Source: Arabidopsis thaliana
Taxonomy: Eukaryota; Streptophyta; Magnoliopsida; Brassicales; Brassicaceae
Direction: 5' to 3'
Assembly: GCF_000001735.4 (NCBI RefSeq)
Contig: NC_003076.8
Coordinates: 6,324,001-6,388,000 of the forward strand
DNA: 64,000 bases
Shown: in pieces, positions 1 through 10,943 of the stretch
Layout of the letters: the number at the start of each line of letters is the position of its first letter
Position numbering within the stretch: position 1 is the first letter of the stretch
Program-made: the position numbers and the translations under genes
Notes under the pieces: generated by a model
Seen by the model: the letters and a program-made list of their open reading frames with translations, nothing else
Databases searched by the model: none
What the model was told of the DNA's origin: nothing

Positions 1-1206
1 TAGACACATCAATGAAACCATCCTCTCTCTCATCAACTATCGCATTTCTCTTGTTCGCACTAATTTCAGCCGCTTCTTGCCGTTTTCTTCGTCGGAGACC
101 AGTGGCCGGTGGCTTCCGTAGCATTGGAACTGGTCTCTTTGTCCTTGTAGTTTATGCTTTGTTTTGTAGTAGTAGAGATCTCGTCCTTGATTCAGTTAGT
201 TTTGGATAGATGTGAGTAAGTGCTTGGTTGATTCTGCAGATCTATTGGCCCTCGTTTGGAGAATTTTTCGGTTTGTTTCAAGGGATGACTTTTGTTTCGT
301 TGAGGTTGCGGTAAGAGCGGTTAGATCTGTTGATCTTTTTCCGTTTAAGTGGTTAGCGTGGTATCTTTGCCGTTGTTGGTTTATGGTGGTGGGTTCTCGT
401 TGAGTTGGTGCCCGAACCTTGCCTTTCCCTCCGTCTCTTGTCTCCTTGCTTCAGCCATCAATTCCCATTTGGATTGCCCCATTTCTTTTCAGAGGTTTCG
501 TTATGTTTTTGTTGTGATAGTCTTCTTTGTTGGCAGTCGGTCTCTCCTCCTTAGTGTAGTTTGTTGTGGTTGTTAGCTTTCTCCTACCTTTGTGGTGTTC
601 TCTCACGATGAAGGTTCTCGGAGGCTAGGCTTCTCTCCTTGTCCTGCTTCAGATCTTTTCTGATAGCTTTTTGAAGACTTCTATTTAGATGTAATTAGAC
701 GCCTCAGTCATCACCGTCGCACCCGGAGGCTTGTTCGAGTTTATTCCAGTTTGGTTGGCTTGCTGGGTTATGAAGTTCTTGGTTCTGGTTTCGAGAGATT
801 GGCTCTCTTTATGATAGGAGGTGGCAGATTTTTTTTCGGGGTGGCCGTGGGCAGCCGAAGTAAGTCTCTTCGCAAGTGCTTCTGAGGAGGAGGTCTTATT
901 TGCCGCTTGTAGCTATTGTTTTCTTTGGTTTTTAGTCTTGTTGTCTCTGTTTATGTATTTGGGTTCGTTCTCTTACGCTTTAGGGTCCAATTTTTGCTGC
1001 TTTGTGTTTTAGTTTCTTTTGTTTCCCTTTCATAGGGCTATGCTTCCGGAGATATCTTCGTTTTCCTCCGGCTTTATCTCTGAGAACTTTAATTTCGTTC
1101 GTCGGCTTTGCTTCCATTGTTTGGGCATCGTGTAATTCCCTGGTTCCACATCAAGTTTATCAATCAAATTTCAGTTTGAGTGACAAAAAAAAAAGTAGAC
1201 AAATCA
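1..1206 (+). mobile_element. Probable poly(A) retroposon with flanking direct repeats
   Basis: The interval ends in a run of ten A (1185-1194) followed by TAGACAAATCA (1196-1206). Nearly the same 11-mer, TAGACACATCA, opens the window at 1-11, with one mismatch. That pattern fits a target-site duplication around a retroposed sequence of about 1.18 kb in + orientation. The body is less AT-rich and more pyrimidine-rich on the + strand than the flanking spacer. It carries no reading frame above about 75 codons, so it is non-coding or decayed. It could be a Sadhu-type non-autonomous retroposon or a LINE remnant, but I cannot assign a family without a repeat library. The left duplication touches the window edge and may extend further. 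Confidence 0.5.
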
Positions 1207-1971
1207 TAACCATATAGTCTTAAGCAATATAGGGAACTTGTAGACATATATATCCACTATATGTATTGTCTTTTTTTGTTCTAGAGGGAAAAATAATTAG
1301 GTTTATTGTAACGGTTTAGAGAGGGAAAAAAAGAAGAAGGTTAACGGTTTGGTATACGAGAAAAGAAGGTCTTATATTTTCGTAATGACACATATAGTTG
1401 GGCCTTGTTGGGCCAACACTGAATTGAATAAAAGATAGATATACACGTTGCGTCCATACTGGATCTCTAGCTTAAAGCGAACAAAACAACACTGCTTTTA
1501 ACAAGATTAATTCTATTTTTTGGTCCATAAGAGGTAATGAGTTGAGTTTCCCCAAATTATGAATTTTTGGTAATACAAACAGTTAATTTTTTTTGTCATT
1601 CCCCAAATTTGTACTATCCTAAATATTACAACAGGATAACATATATCTATAATCCTCTTGGACTAAAAATTTCACAATTGATTTAGATATGATTAGAAGT
1701 TGGGAACTACAGTTATAAAGTTTGTTTGCTTGCATAAACTTTTAAAGTTAATGGTATTTATCCATTTTTCGTTTGGTCAAAATTTGTCACAAAATCGTAA
1801 TTAGAAAAAACAATAATGTGCCTATGATTTGACGATCTGCTTGAACAAGAGGAAGCGAAAGGATGTGTTACCCTTTCTCTTGTTTTCGTATAGCTATTGA
1901 ATGAGTTTCATCCGATCCACGATTCCGTCTCTGAGCTCAGAATCATAAAAGCGGAATCCGAATCTGATCTC
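1207..1971. other. Intergenic spacer and 5' leader of the Mo25-like gene
   Basis: AT-rich spacer with no supported gene. The last ~120 bases before the ATG at 1972 are richer in G+C and probably transcribed as leader. In-frame codons upstream of 1972 (back to an ATG-less TTG at 1897) look like leader rather than protein, because Mo25 proteins begin at the MSFSFFK-type start. Confidence 0.5.
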
Positions 1972-4097
1972 ATGTCTTTCTCATTCTTCAAGCCCTCTAG
2001 GCCTAAAACGCCTCAAGAGGTTGTTAAAGCCATCAGAGACAGTCTTATGGCTCTCGACACCAAGACCGTCGTCGAAGTTAAAGCCCTCGAGAAGGTTCTC
2101 TCTTTATTCTCTACCAAAAAGTTTGTACCTTTATGCCTAACTTCTTAATTTTCGAAATGGGTTTTACTCATTTGTTTGATTGATGTTTGCTTGTAGCTTA
2201 AATTTTGAGTTTTGGTTATATGGGATTCTGGCAAATCTGATTTTTTTTAATTGAAGAATTCAGAAATGTATTCTCTGGTTTGTCTTTTAGGCTTTGGAAG
2301 AAGTTGAGAAGAATTTTTCTTCTCTAAGAGGAATACTTTCTGGAGATGGTGAGACTGAACCAAATGCTGATCAGGCTGTACAGTTAGCATTAGAGTTTTG
2401 CAAAGAAGATGTTGTCTCTCTTGTTATTCATAAGCTTCATATTTTGGGATGGGAAGTAAGTGAGATTTTTTAAAATTGTCTCCCTCTGTGTGTGTTTAAT
2501 AGAATCTGTTACGAACCTGTTGGGTAAATGATGCAGACAAGAAAAGATTTACTGCATTGTTGGTCTATCCTGTTGAAGCAAAAGGTCGGCGACACTTATT
2601 GCTGTGTGCAATACTTTGAAGAGCATTTTGAGTTGCTTGACTCTTTAGTTGTATGGTATAATACTAAAGATTCTACTTTTATATATTTTTTTTGTCTGGC
2701 TGAAATGTTCTGTAGTTGATTTGATCTGTACCTTTTTGAGTTAATACCAAGAATTCACCGTTTATGAACACAGCTATGACAATAAGGAGATTGCTCTGCA
2801 TTGTGGAAGTATGCTTAGGGAATGCATTAAATTCCCAAGTCTTGCTAAGTAAGGAAAACCCAATATCTTGGTTTCACTGACGCGCAATGGTTGAGATTTA
2901 TCTTTCACGCGGTTAAGTTTTACGTAGTGGCTTTTCAGGTACATATTAGAGTCTGCCTGCTTTGAGTTATTCTTCAAGTTCGTGGAATTGCCAAACTTTG
3001 ATGTTGCTTCTGATGCATTTTCAACATTCAAGGTGATTTTTATCAACTATGATTATTGACTTGGAATTGTTTCAGATTTTGCCTATTTATTCATTGTACT
3101 TTCTTACCTCTCTCGCAGGATCTTCTTACAAAACATGACTCTGTAGTCTCTGAGTTTCTCACCTCTCATTACACTGAGGTTTGCTTCAGCATCTTTGTCA
3201 AGTTTAGATGAAAACATGAGAAGCATTTTTTCGGTTATAAAATCCTATAGTGAAATGAATTATACATCATGAACACTTGCTTCTTCTCCTTTAGCTCATA
3301 GACTATTTACTTATGGTAATTTCAGTTCTTTGATGTTTATGAAAGACTTTTGACATCTTCAAATTATGTGACGAGAAGACAATCACTGAAGGTTCTCTTC
3401 CCTACAAATCATTTTTTGGTTCTATGTCCATCTCTGAAATAGTTAGTTAACAATGAACTATTCGTGGTTTGATTTAGCTTCTCTCGGATTTCCTGTTGGA
3501 GCCTCCAAATTCCCACATAATGAAGAAATTCATCTTAGAAGTTCGTTATTTGAAAGTCATAATGACACTTTTGAAGGTGAGCGATGAATTTGTGGTTTCA
3601 TTTTTCAAATTTTTCACAAATTCATACGTTATATCATGTTAATGGTTCATGTTCATTTGAGTAGGACTCGAGCAAGAACATTCAGATATCAGCCTTCCAT
3701 ATATTTAAGGTAACAGATCGCTTTCTTTTTGTAGTTAATTTGGTAATAATTGAGGATGAAGTTGTTATTATCAGAGTTTGAAGCCTTTTTTAAACCTTAT
3801 ATATTTGTGTGCTTACAGATCTTTGTTGCGAATCCTAATAAGCCGCAAGAAGTGAAGATCATATTGGCAAGAAACCATGAGAAATTACTCGAACTCCTCC
3901 ACGATTTGTCCCCTGGTAAAGGTATGTTTCAAACTATTTCAATACTAAAATTCTATAAATCTTACCCTTTAAACTAGACTCATTCCTTTACTTAAAAATC
4001 TTGCTTAGGTTCCGAAGATGATCAATTCGAAGAGGAAAAGGAGCTCATCATCGAGGAGATTCAAAAATTGTCTGGCTTGAAAAACCTCGAACGTTAA
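1972..4097 (+). CDS. Mo25-like scaffold protein
   Basis: Encodes a 345-residue Mo25/CAB39 family protein, an armadillo-like helical scaffold. In animals and fungi Mo25 activates STE20-type kinases (STRAD-LKB1, GCK kinases) and acts in polarity and cytokinesis; the plant role is inferred. I read eleven exons with GT-AG borders: 1972-2094, 2291-2455, 2537-2655, 2774-2848, 2939-3032, 3119-3178, 3326-3391, 3478-3576, 3665-3709, 3819-3921, 4009-4097. They join to 1,038 nt without a frame break. The start gives MSFSFFKPSRPKTP, typical of the family, and the length matches the usual ~340 residues. The protein is helical throughout with no signal peptide or membrane segment, so it is probably cytosolic. 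It is convergent with the PPR gene. Gene order suggests AT5G18940. Confidence 0.93.
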
Positions 4098-4518
4098 AAA
4101 TTCTTTTGCCTCCTCATCTCTCTGTTCCACGCAGATGAAGTTTCTTGTGAACTCTGTGTGTCCAATGTTTCATAACTGCTCGTCTTAACATGAAACTGCT
4201 GCTTTTCCTAGTGAGTGTAGTAATGTAACTTTTGATTCACTCTGTGTTGCCCCTGAGTTGTTCAGATTCAAATATAACTTGTCCTACATTTAAAGACCAC
4301 AACCTTTTGTTACCTTTTAATATCTTTATATGAAGATTCTGCTTTTGTATGTAATCTTTGAAATGGACAAGAATCATTCAATGAAACCGTTTTTGTTTTA
4401 TTAACCAAAAAAAATACAGATGCTAAAAAAAGGAATTGGCCTTTTTGTGGATGATGAATCAACCTAATGTTATACAGTTCTAGAGTCAGACAAGACTCCC
4501 AACAAAAATAAGTTTCTT
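4098..4518. other. Convergent 3' spacer between Mo25-like and PPR genes
   Basis: Only 421 bases separate the two stop codons. It must hold both 3' UTRs, and I see no other gene in it. Confidence 0.5.
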
Positions 4519-5970
4519 TCAGACAATCTCTAGATTTAAAGAAGTTGCAACAGAATCAGACATCTTCAGATTTCTCACTAGTGCAGCATATGCCATACCA
4601 GAAGGCTTCAAACCTAAGGCCTTAAGCTCCTTGTATAGTTTCAAGCCTTTCTCAACCTTGTTTTCTTTGCAAAATCCTTTTATCAAAGCGTTATACGTGA
4701 TTGCATTCGGTGTAACCCCGGTTTCAGACATATTCTTGAAAATCTCGAAGGCCTCGTCTGATTTTCCATGTGAGCAGAAACCCTTTATCATCGTATTGCA
4801 GCTTAACATTGTTCCTCCATAGCCATTTCTCAACATCTCATTGTAGAATGCTTCAACAAGCGAAATTTCGCCTCTTTTAAAATGCCCGTGTATCATCACA
4901 TTGTAAGCGAACTCGTTTGGTCGCATCCCTTTCTTTATCATCTCAAACCAAAGCTTCCTCGCGCTCCCTAACCATCCCTTCTCACAGAATCCTCGAATCA
5001 TCGTAGTATACACAACTCTATCAGGTGCATAGCCTTTATCTTTCAGATTCTTGAATATACAATAAGCCTCAAGCTGCTTCTTATTCATACACAACCCCTT
5101 TATAATCTTCTGGTATATATACATACTCGGGAAATGGTTCCACGCTATCATCGTATGAAGAACCTCCGACATACAAGCATAGTTCCCAATCTCACAGAAT
5201 CCAGATATCAGTTTAGCATACACATACTGTCCTGGATCAAGCCCTTGTTTCAATCCCTGCTTCAAAAGCTCATAGCCTTCTGAAACATCCCCACCATCAC
5301 ACAAAGCTCGAATCAAACACCGAATCCTCTCTGAATCAAACTCAGATTCTACCATTTCCTTATGAAGTTCCCAAAACCGATCGAGTTTCCTCGCTTTCAA
5401 GCAACCTAATAAAACAGAATTGCAAGTCACAACTGAAGAACTAATTCCCATATCTTTCAGTACATTATACACTTCAATAGCTTCCTCTACCAACCCTTCT
5501 TCACTAAGACACTTCACGTATTGCTCTAATAACGTAGGCTCAGGTTTAAAGCCAGTGGTATCGAGAAAACTCTTCGCAGCTTTCACGGCTTTTCCATCCA
5601 AAAGGGCACCAAAGAGAATATTCAAAGAAACAGGACCAGGTGTGTAATCATAATTGGAACACAACCACCGGAAAAACCACAGAGAAAACAGAACATTGTT
5701 CTGAGATTTCAACAGTTCGCCGAAAAACAGAGGATCAGCGAAATCAAACGAAGGAAAATCAGATACCAGAGTTTGTTGCCATCTCTGTCTCTCTCTCATG
5801 ATGGTAGACACAGTTTTAGCCATCTCCGTATAACTCACAGCCGATTTTTGCTCATCGGGCTTGGATTCACAATCACGAGACTCGACAGTTAGACTCCGTA
5901 TCTGGGTATTAGGGTTCTTTCGAGTTCGGTTTCTAAAGAAGCTAATCAAATACGACTGACCTCTACTCAT
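4519..5970 (-). CDS. P-class pentatricopeptide repeat protein
   Basis: Intronless 483-residue PPR protein. The N terminus (MSRGQSYLISFFRNRTRK) is rich in Arg and Ser and poor in acidic residues, consistent with an organellar, probably mitochondrial, targeting peptide. From about residue 115 to the end the sequence is tandem 35-residue PPR motifs, with recurrent blocks such as VVYTTMIRGFCEKG, NEFAYNVMIHGHFKRG and NAITYNALIKGFCKEN. All repeats look like canonical P motifs, with no E or DYW extension. A role in RNA stabilisation, processing or translation is therefore more likely than C-to-U editing. The RNA target cannot be read from the sequence. Gene order suggests AT5G18950. Confidence 0.93.
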   Translation of the reverse strand: MSRGQSYLISFFRNRTRKNPNTQIRSLTVESRDCESKPDEQKSAVSYTEMAKTVSTIMRERQRWQQTLVSDFPSFDFADPLFFGELLKSQNNVLFSLWFFRWLCSNYDYTPGPVSLNILFGALLDGKAVKAAKSFLDTTGFKPEPTLLEQYVKCLSEEGLVEEAIEVYNVLKDMGISSSVVTCNSVLLGCLKARKLDRFWELHKEMVESEFDSERIRCLIRALCDGGDVSEGYELLKQGLKQGLDPGQYVYAKLISGFCEIGNYACMSEVLHTMIAWNHFPSMYIYQKIIKGLCMNKKQLEAYCIFKNLKDKGYAPDRVVYTTMIRGFCEKGWLGSARKLWFEMIKKGMRPNEFAYNVMIHGHFKRGEISLVEAFYNEMLRNGYGGTMLSCNTMIKGFCSHGKSDEAFEIFKNMSETGVTPNAITYNALIKGFCKENKVEKGLKLYKELKALGLKPSGMAYAALVRNLKMSDSVATSLNLEIV

Positions 5971-6555
5971 GGCGTATCACTAACTCAAAAAACTCGTGGG
6001 CAAACTCGAAATCAAGCTCCAAAGAGAGCCAGAAGCAAATTGTAGAAGAAAGGAGGTGAATTTTTTATTCCGGGAAAAGAAAGTCGAATACTTATCACCG
6101 GAACCCTAGATTTGGATCTTTCTGTGTCATTTCCAGGAGATGATGAAAAAGGTTTGGACTTTGGAGTAAATAAGAATAATTAAACAAAGTTTATTACAGC
6201 ATCAAATATAATTTGTCAATAATGTTATGACGACATCAATTTTTAGATTGGTCTTGCTTTTAAAAAAAAAATAAAAAAGAGGTCAATTTGACGGATAAAA
6301 AAAGGTGCTTGCTTTGCTTTAGCTTCTTCTTCTTCTCTCTCTGTATCTATCTATCTATCTATCGTCTTCGCTGAAATCCCTAATTAATTTGGTTCCTACC
6401 ACCCTCAATTTCCCGCGCAAAGAGAATGTGGAAGGTCATGAAATGAATCCTTTTAGTAAATTCCAATCGACGACATCTAGCTGAAAGTTTCAAGCTTTCT
6501 CGCAATCTCCGTCCTTTACCGATTCGTTTGGTCTTTGGTGGTCGCTTCGACGAGA
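5971..6555. other. Divergent promoter region between PPR gene and FRS12
   Basis: The 585-base spacer between two divergent start codons must carry both promoters and leaders. A (TCTA)n microsatellite lies at about 6344-6363, just upstream of the FRS12 leader, next to a TTC/TCT-rich stretch of the kind common near plant transcription starts. No further gene is visible. Confidence 0.5.
6344..6363. repeat. (TCTA)n microsatellite
   Basis: About five tandem CTAT units directly upstream of the FRS12 transcribed region. The length is likely to be polymorphic. Confidence 0.8.
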
Positions 6556-9071
6556 ATGGAGAGGTAGTTTTCTGATTTTTGTTTCTATTTATTTCCCTGA
6601 ATTTCATATCTCCGTTCTTGTGTTCGTTGGCTTCAATTAGATAAGTGTACTTAGATTTCGAATCTTCTTGTAAAGCTTCAAGTTTTGAAAATTGTTATGT
6701 TTTCAATTGCAGTGTAGATACTGAGCTTACTAGTTTCAACAATATGGTTGCTAAATCATCATATCCTGTACGGATTTTGCATCACAACAATGGTATTAGT
6801 GAAGATGAAGAAGGAGGTTCAGGAGTTGAACCTTATGTGGGTCTAGAATTCGATACTGCAGAGGAAGCTCGTGAGTTCTACAACGCTTACGCTGCTAGGA
6901 CGGGGTTTAAGGTTAGGACTGGTCAGTTGTATAGATCAAGAACTGATGGTACGGTTTCGTCTAGGAGGTTTGTTTGTTCGAAAGAAGGTTTTCAGCTGAA
7001 TTCGAGAACTGGATGTACCGCGTTTATTCGTGTGCAGAGACGTGATACAGGGAAATGGGTTCTTGACCAGATACAAAAAGAGCATAACCATGAGCTTGGA
7101 GGTGAAGGTAGTGTTGAGGAAACGACTCCGCGACCTTCGAGAGCTCCAGCTCCTACAAAGCTAGGTGTTACTGTCAATCCACATAGACCCAAAATGAAAG
7201 TTGTTGATGAGTCTGATAGAGAAACACGGTCCTGCCCTGGTGGTTTTAAGCGGTTTAAAGGTGGTGGTGGTGAAGGAGAAGTGAGTGATGATCATCATCA
7301 AACACAGCAAGCTAAAGCGGTTACGGGTACTGAGCCGTATGCAGGGTTGGAGTTTGGTTCAGCTAATGAAGCGTGCCAGTTTTATCAGGCGTATGCGGAA
7401 GTTGTTGGGTTTAGAGTTCGTATAGGTCAGTTGTTTCGATCCAAAGTTGACGGTTCGATCACATCAAGACGGTTTGTTTGTTCAAGAGAAGGGTTTCAGC
7501 ATCCTTCAAGAATGGGTTGTGGAGCTTACATGAGGATTAAAAGACAAGACTCTGGTGGTTGGATTGTTGACCGTCTCAATAAAGATCATAATCATGACCT
7601 TGAACCAGGGAAGAAGAATGACGCTGGTATGAAAAAGATACCGGACGATGGGACAGGAGGATTGGATTCTGTTGATCTTATTGAACTAAACGACTTCGGC
7701 AACAACCATATCAAGAAAACTCGAGAAAACAGGATTGGTAAAGAATGGTATCCGCTGCTTCTCGATTATTTCCAGTCTAGACAAACCGAAGACATGGGAT
7801 TCTTTTACGCTGTCGAATTGGATGTCAATAATGGAAGTTGCATGAGCATTTTCTGGGCGGATAGCCGAGCAAGATTTGCTTGCAGTCAGTTTGGTGATTC
7901 CGTTGTTTTCGATACTTCATACAGAAAAGGAAGCTACTCTGTTCCGTTTGCTACTATCATCGGTTTTAACCATCATAGGCAACCCGTACTTCTTGGTTGT
8001 GCTATGGTTGCTGACGAGTCTAAAGAGGCTTTCTTATGGTTGTTCCAGACATGGCTTCGTGCCATGTCGGGTCGTCGTCCTAGATCCATTGTAGCTGATC
8101 AAGATTTGCCTATCCAGCAAGCTTTGGTCCAAGTCTTTCCCGGGGCACATCATCGGTACTCAGCTTGGCAAATTAGGGAAAAAGAGCGGGAAAACCTCAT
8201 ACCGTTTCCAAGCGAGTTTAAGTATGAATATGAGAAATGTATATACCAGACTCAGACAATAGTCGAGTTTGACTCAGTTTGGAGCGCTCTCATCAACAAA
8301 TATGGTCTTAGAGACGATGTTTGGCTCAGAGAAATCTACGAACAACGAGAGAATTGGGTTCCCGCGTATCTAAGAGCAAGTTTCTTCGCTGGAATCCCAA
8401 TAAACGGAACCATTGAGCCCTTTTTTGGTGCTTCACTTGACGCTCTAACGCCTCTCAGAGAATTCATTTCTCGATATGAACAAGCACTCGAGCAGAGAAG
8501 GGAAGAGGAAAGAAAAGAGGATTTCAATTCTTACAACTTGCAGCCGTTTCTACAGACAAAAGAACCGGTGGAAGAACAATGCAGAAGACTCTACACGCTT
8601 ACCGTCTTCAGAATCTTCCAGAACGAGCTCGTCCAATCTTACAATTATCTCTGTTTAAAGACTTATGAAGAAGGAGCAATCAGTAGGTTCTTGGTGAGGA
8701 AATGTGGGAACGAGAGTGAGAAACACGCCGTGACTTTCAGTGCGTCGAATCTCAATTCGAGTTGCAGCTGTCAAATGTTTGAGCACGAAGGACTTCTGTG
8801 TCGACATATCTTAAAAGTGTTTAATCTGCTGGACATAAGAGAGCTCCCGTCTCGGTATATACTGCACCGATGGACCAAGAACGCAGAGTTTGGGTTTGTG
8901 CGTGATATGGAATCAGGCGTGAGTGCTCAGGATCTCAAGGCCTTGATGGTTTGGAGTTTGAGGGAAGCTGCTTCTAAGTACATAGAGTTTGGGACATCGT
9001 CTCTGGAGAAGTATAAGCTTGCTTATGAAATTATGCGTGAGGGTGGGAAGAAACTTTGTTGGCAGAGATGA
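6556..9071 (+). CDS. FRS12: FAR1-related protein FRS12, domesticated MULE transposase
   Basis: Transcription factor of the FHY3/FAR1 family, derived from a Mutator-like transposase. A tiny first exon (6556-6563, ATG GAG AG) joins after an intron to 6713-9071, giving 788 residues. This start is preferred because it needs no frame break and restores the MESVDTELTS N terminus. Two FAR1-type zinc DNA-binding domains lie at about 44-135 and 210-310, each ending in a KDHNHDL/KEHNHEL His motif. A MULE transposase core follows at about 390-500 (FDTSYRKGSYSVPFA region). A SWIM zinc finger has C687, C689, C699 and H701. FRS12 is reported to act with FRS7 as a repressor affecting flowering time and growth; that is literature knowledge. 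Nuclear location is inferred. Gene order suggests AT5G18960. Confidence 0.95.
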
Positions 9072-9713
9072 TGAACTCGGCTTGACCATGTAAGATCAAT
9101 CTTCTTCATTGATGTCTGAAATTAAAGATCATCCGTATCATGTCTGAAAGTTGTTGAAGATTCTAGTGTGAGAAATGAAAGAACTAAAGAGGTTGTTATC
9201 GTTGCTGTAGGTGTTTTTGCTTTACCCTTGAAGAAGATAAAGTCTTGGTCGCCGTTACTTAATCTTAACCTTTTTGATAACATCGTCGATGCAAGAGGTG
9301 GTGGTGGAGGTGGGAGTTTTGTGGTCATTGTGGTTCCTAATGATAATCATCATTGTAATGACGACGCTTCCGGTGACATGTTTGTTCTCTTGTGTGTTTG
9401 TTTATGTTGCTTGTTCCAGAGGATCTGAGAAAGTGAGAACTGATAAGAATTAGGATTTTGTTATTTTGGGAGTGGGCGGGGAAGATGCAGATCATGTTTA
9501 GAGTATCAAATCGTTTGATGCTAAGTTGTTGCAAAGAATGTAATGTGTAATATTATTATCAATCTCTTTTCTTTTTTTTCTTCACACCAACTAATCATTT
9601 TACATGATCATAATAATCAAACAAAACAAAAGAATAAACACACACAAGACACAACACACAAATTACACGATCTGAAGCAAATGTAAAACCGCTTTTAAGA
9701 AGAATCATGAAAC
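9072..9713. other. Convergent 3' spacer, FRS12 and AWPM-19 genes
   Basis: Spacer of 642 bases between two facing stop codons. It contains the FRS12 3' UTR on the left and the AWPM-19 gene 3' UTR on the right. Short open frames here have no recognisable content. Confidence 0.5.
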
Positions 9714-10539
9714 TCAAACTCTCCCAAGATGAGGCCTTTCTCCGGAGGCGACTGTTTCTCCGACTCCAGCATGAATAGCTCCGGTGCACAACAACTGAGT
9801 AGCACTCACAATTATAGTCAGAACTTCAAGAGTTCTCTGCAAAAAAGAATCAACAAAACACAAAACATGATAAGTATCCGTAGAAAAACAGTTTACAAAT
9901 TCAGTTTCTTAGAATTAAATTTTAAATCAGAGAGTAAAAAGCTCACTAGATTGGCTTCGGTCCAGCCTATGTTGATCTCCTTGCAGGCCAATCTGTATCA
10001 ACATCATATCGGTTTAGATTTGGTTTAAGGAGAATGAAAAGAAACTGAACCGGATTAAAACCGGTTTAATTTAATAAAAACCGGATGGTTAAGTTTGTTT
10101 ACCCCATGGCGAGGAGAGTGAGAGACCAGGAGATTAGAGAGGAAGCCGCGGCGGAGTGGAGATTCGGAGAGTCCCATTGAAGAACGTTGATGATTCCGGT
10201 GAGTGATGTGGCCATTCCGACGACGCCGGCGATTAACGTGAATATTACGAAAAAACCGGTCGCCATGTTCCCCACCGGGAAGTATATCGGGAATATCTTC
10301 GCCGGAAGTGACAGTGTCGACGCTGCAAAATACCACAAAAAGAAGATTGATGATGACATTTTCTAACGTTGGATTAATTGTTACTTAATCAGTTGTTATC
10401 TTTGTTAGTTACCAGACTCGCGAGTTCTCTCGATGCCGTGATTAACAGCCCAAGAAGCGATGATGGTGATGACGAAATAGAGACCAAGATTCAGCATCAG
10501 AAGCATGAAAGCTGCCGACTTTGATCCTCCTGAAGCCAT
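9714..10539 (-). CDS. AWPM-19-like plasma-membrane protein
   Basis: Encodes a 171-residue AWPM-19 family protein. Four exons on the minus strand, 10413-10539, 10103-10322, 9947-9992 and 9714-9836, join to 516 nt with clean GT-AG borders. About four hydrophobic segments are visible: residues ~9-30 (MLLMLNLGLYFVITIIAS), ~43-70, a strongly hydrophobic stretch around FFVIFTLIAGVVGMATSLTG, and a C-terminal one in the last exon. Family members are small plasma-membrane proteins linked to ABA, cold and seed desiccation; a cereal homologue has been reported to promote ABA uptake. The role of this copy is inferred from the family. The upstream spacer has TATA-like AT runs at about 10655-10672. Gene order suggests AT5G18970. 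Confidence 0.93.
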
Positions 10540-10943
10540 GCTTATAAGATTCTCCGACAAAAAAAATAATATAAAGACTTCTTAAAAAAACAGACAGGTC
10601 TTTTTCTCTGGTTTTGTCTTGGGATGATCACAAGATCTCTGTGTGTGTCATGTTTGTATATATTGATATATATCCAGTTCATAGGAATAGATGTTCCTTC
10701 TGCTGAAAGCAATGTTTTCAATTCTTTACTTTGTCCTTAACTTTGGACTAAGAATCAAATCCTAAGCTTCAATTTTCGTTTAGACCTTTCTTGCAGAATT
10801 TAATCAAATAAATTAAAGAATATATTCCATAACCATCACATTTGTACATTGTTTATTCATTCTTCTTACAAAACAATGAGTCATATTTGCAGCTCTAATG
10901 CAGAGCTTTGAAGATATTTTGCAGGATGATGTGTATTCTTCAT
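10540..10943. other. Spacer between AWPM-19 gene and ARM-repeat gene
   Basis: Holds the AWPM-19 promoter and leader (minus strand) and the 3' UTR of the ARM-repeat gene. TATA-like AT runs at about 10655-10672 are suitably placed for the AWPM-19 gene. Confidence 0.45.

Noticed and set aside
12-576. Short hydrophobic frames of 63-75 codons at the left end
   Set aside because: Overlapping in several frames within the poly(A) retroposon, with no family resemblance; hydrophobicity reflects T-rich sequence.
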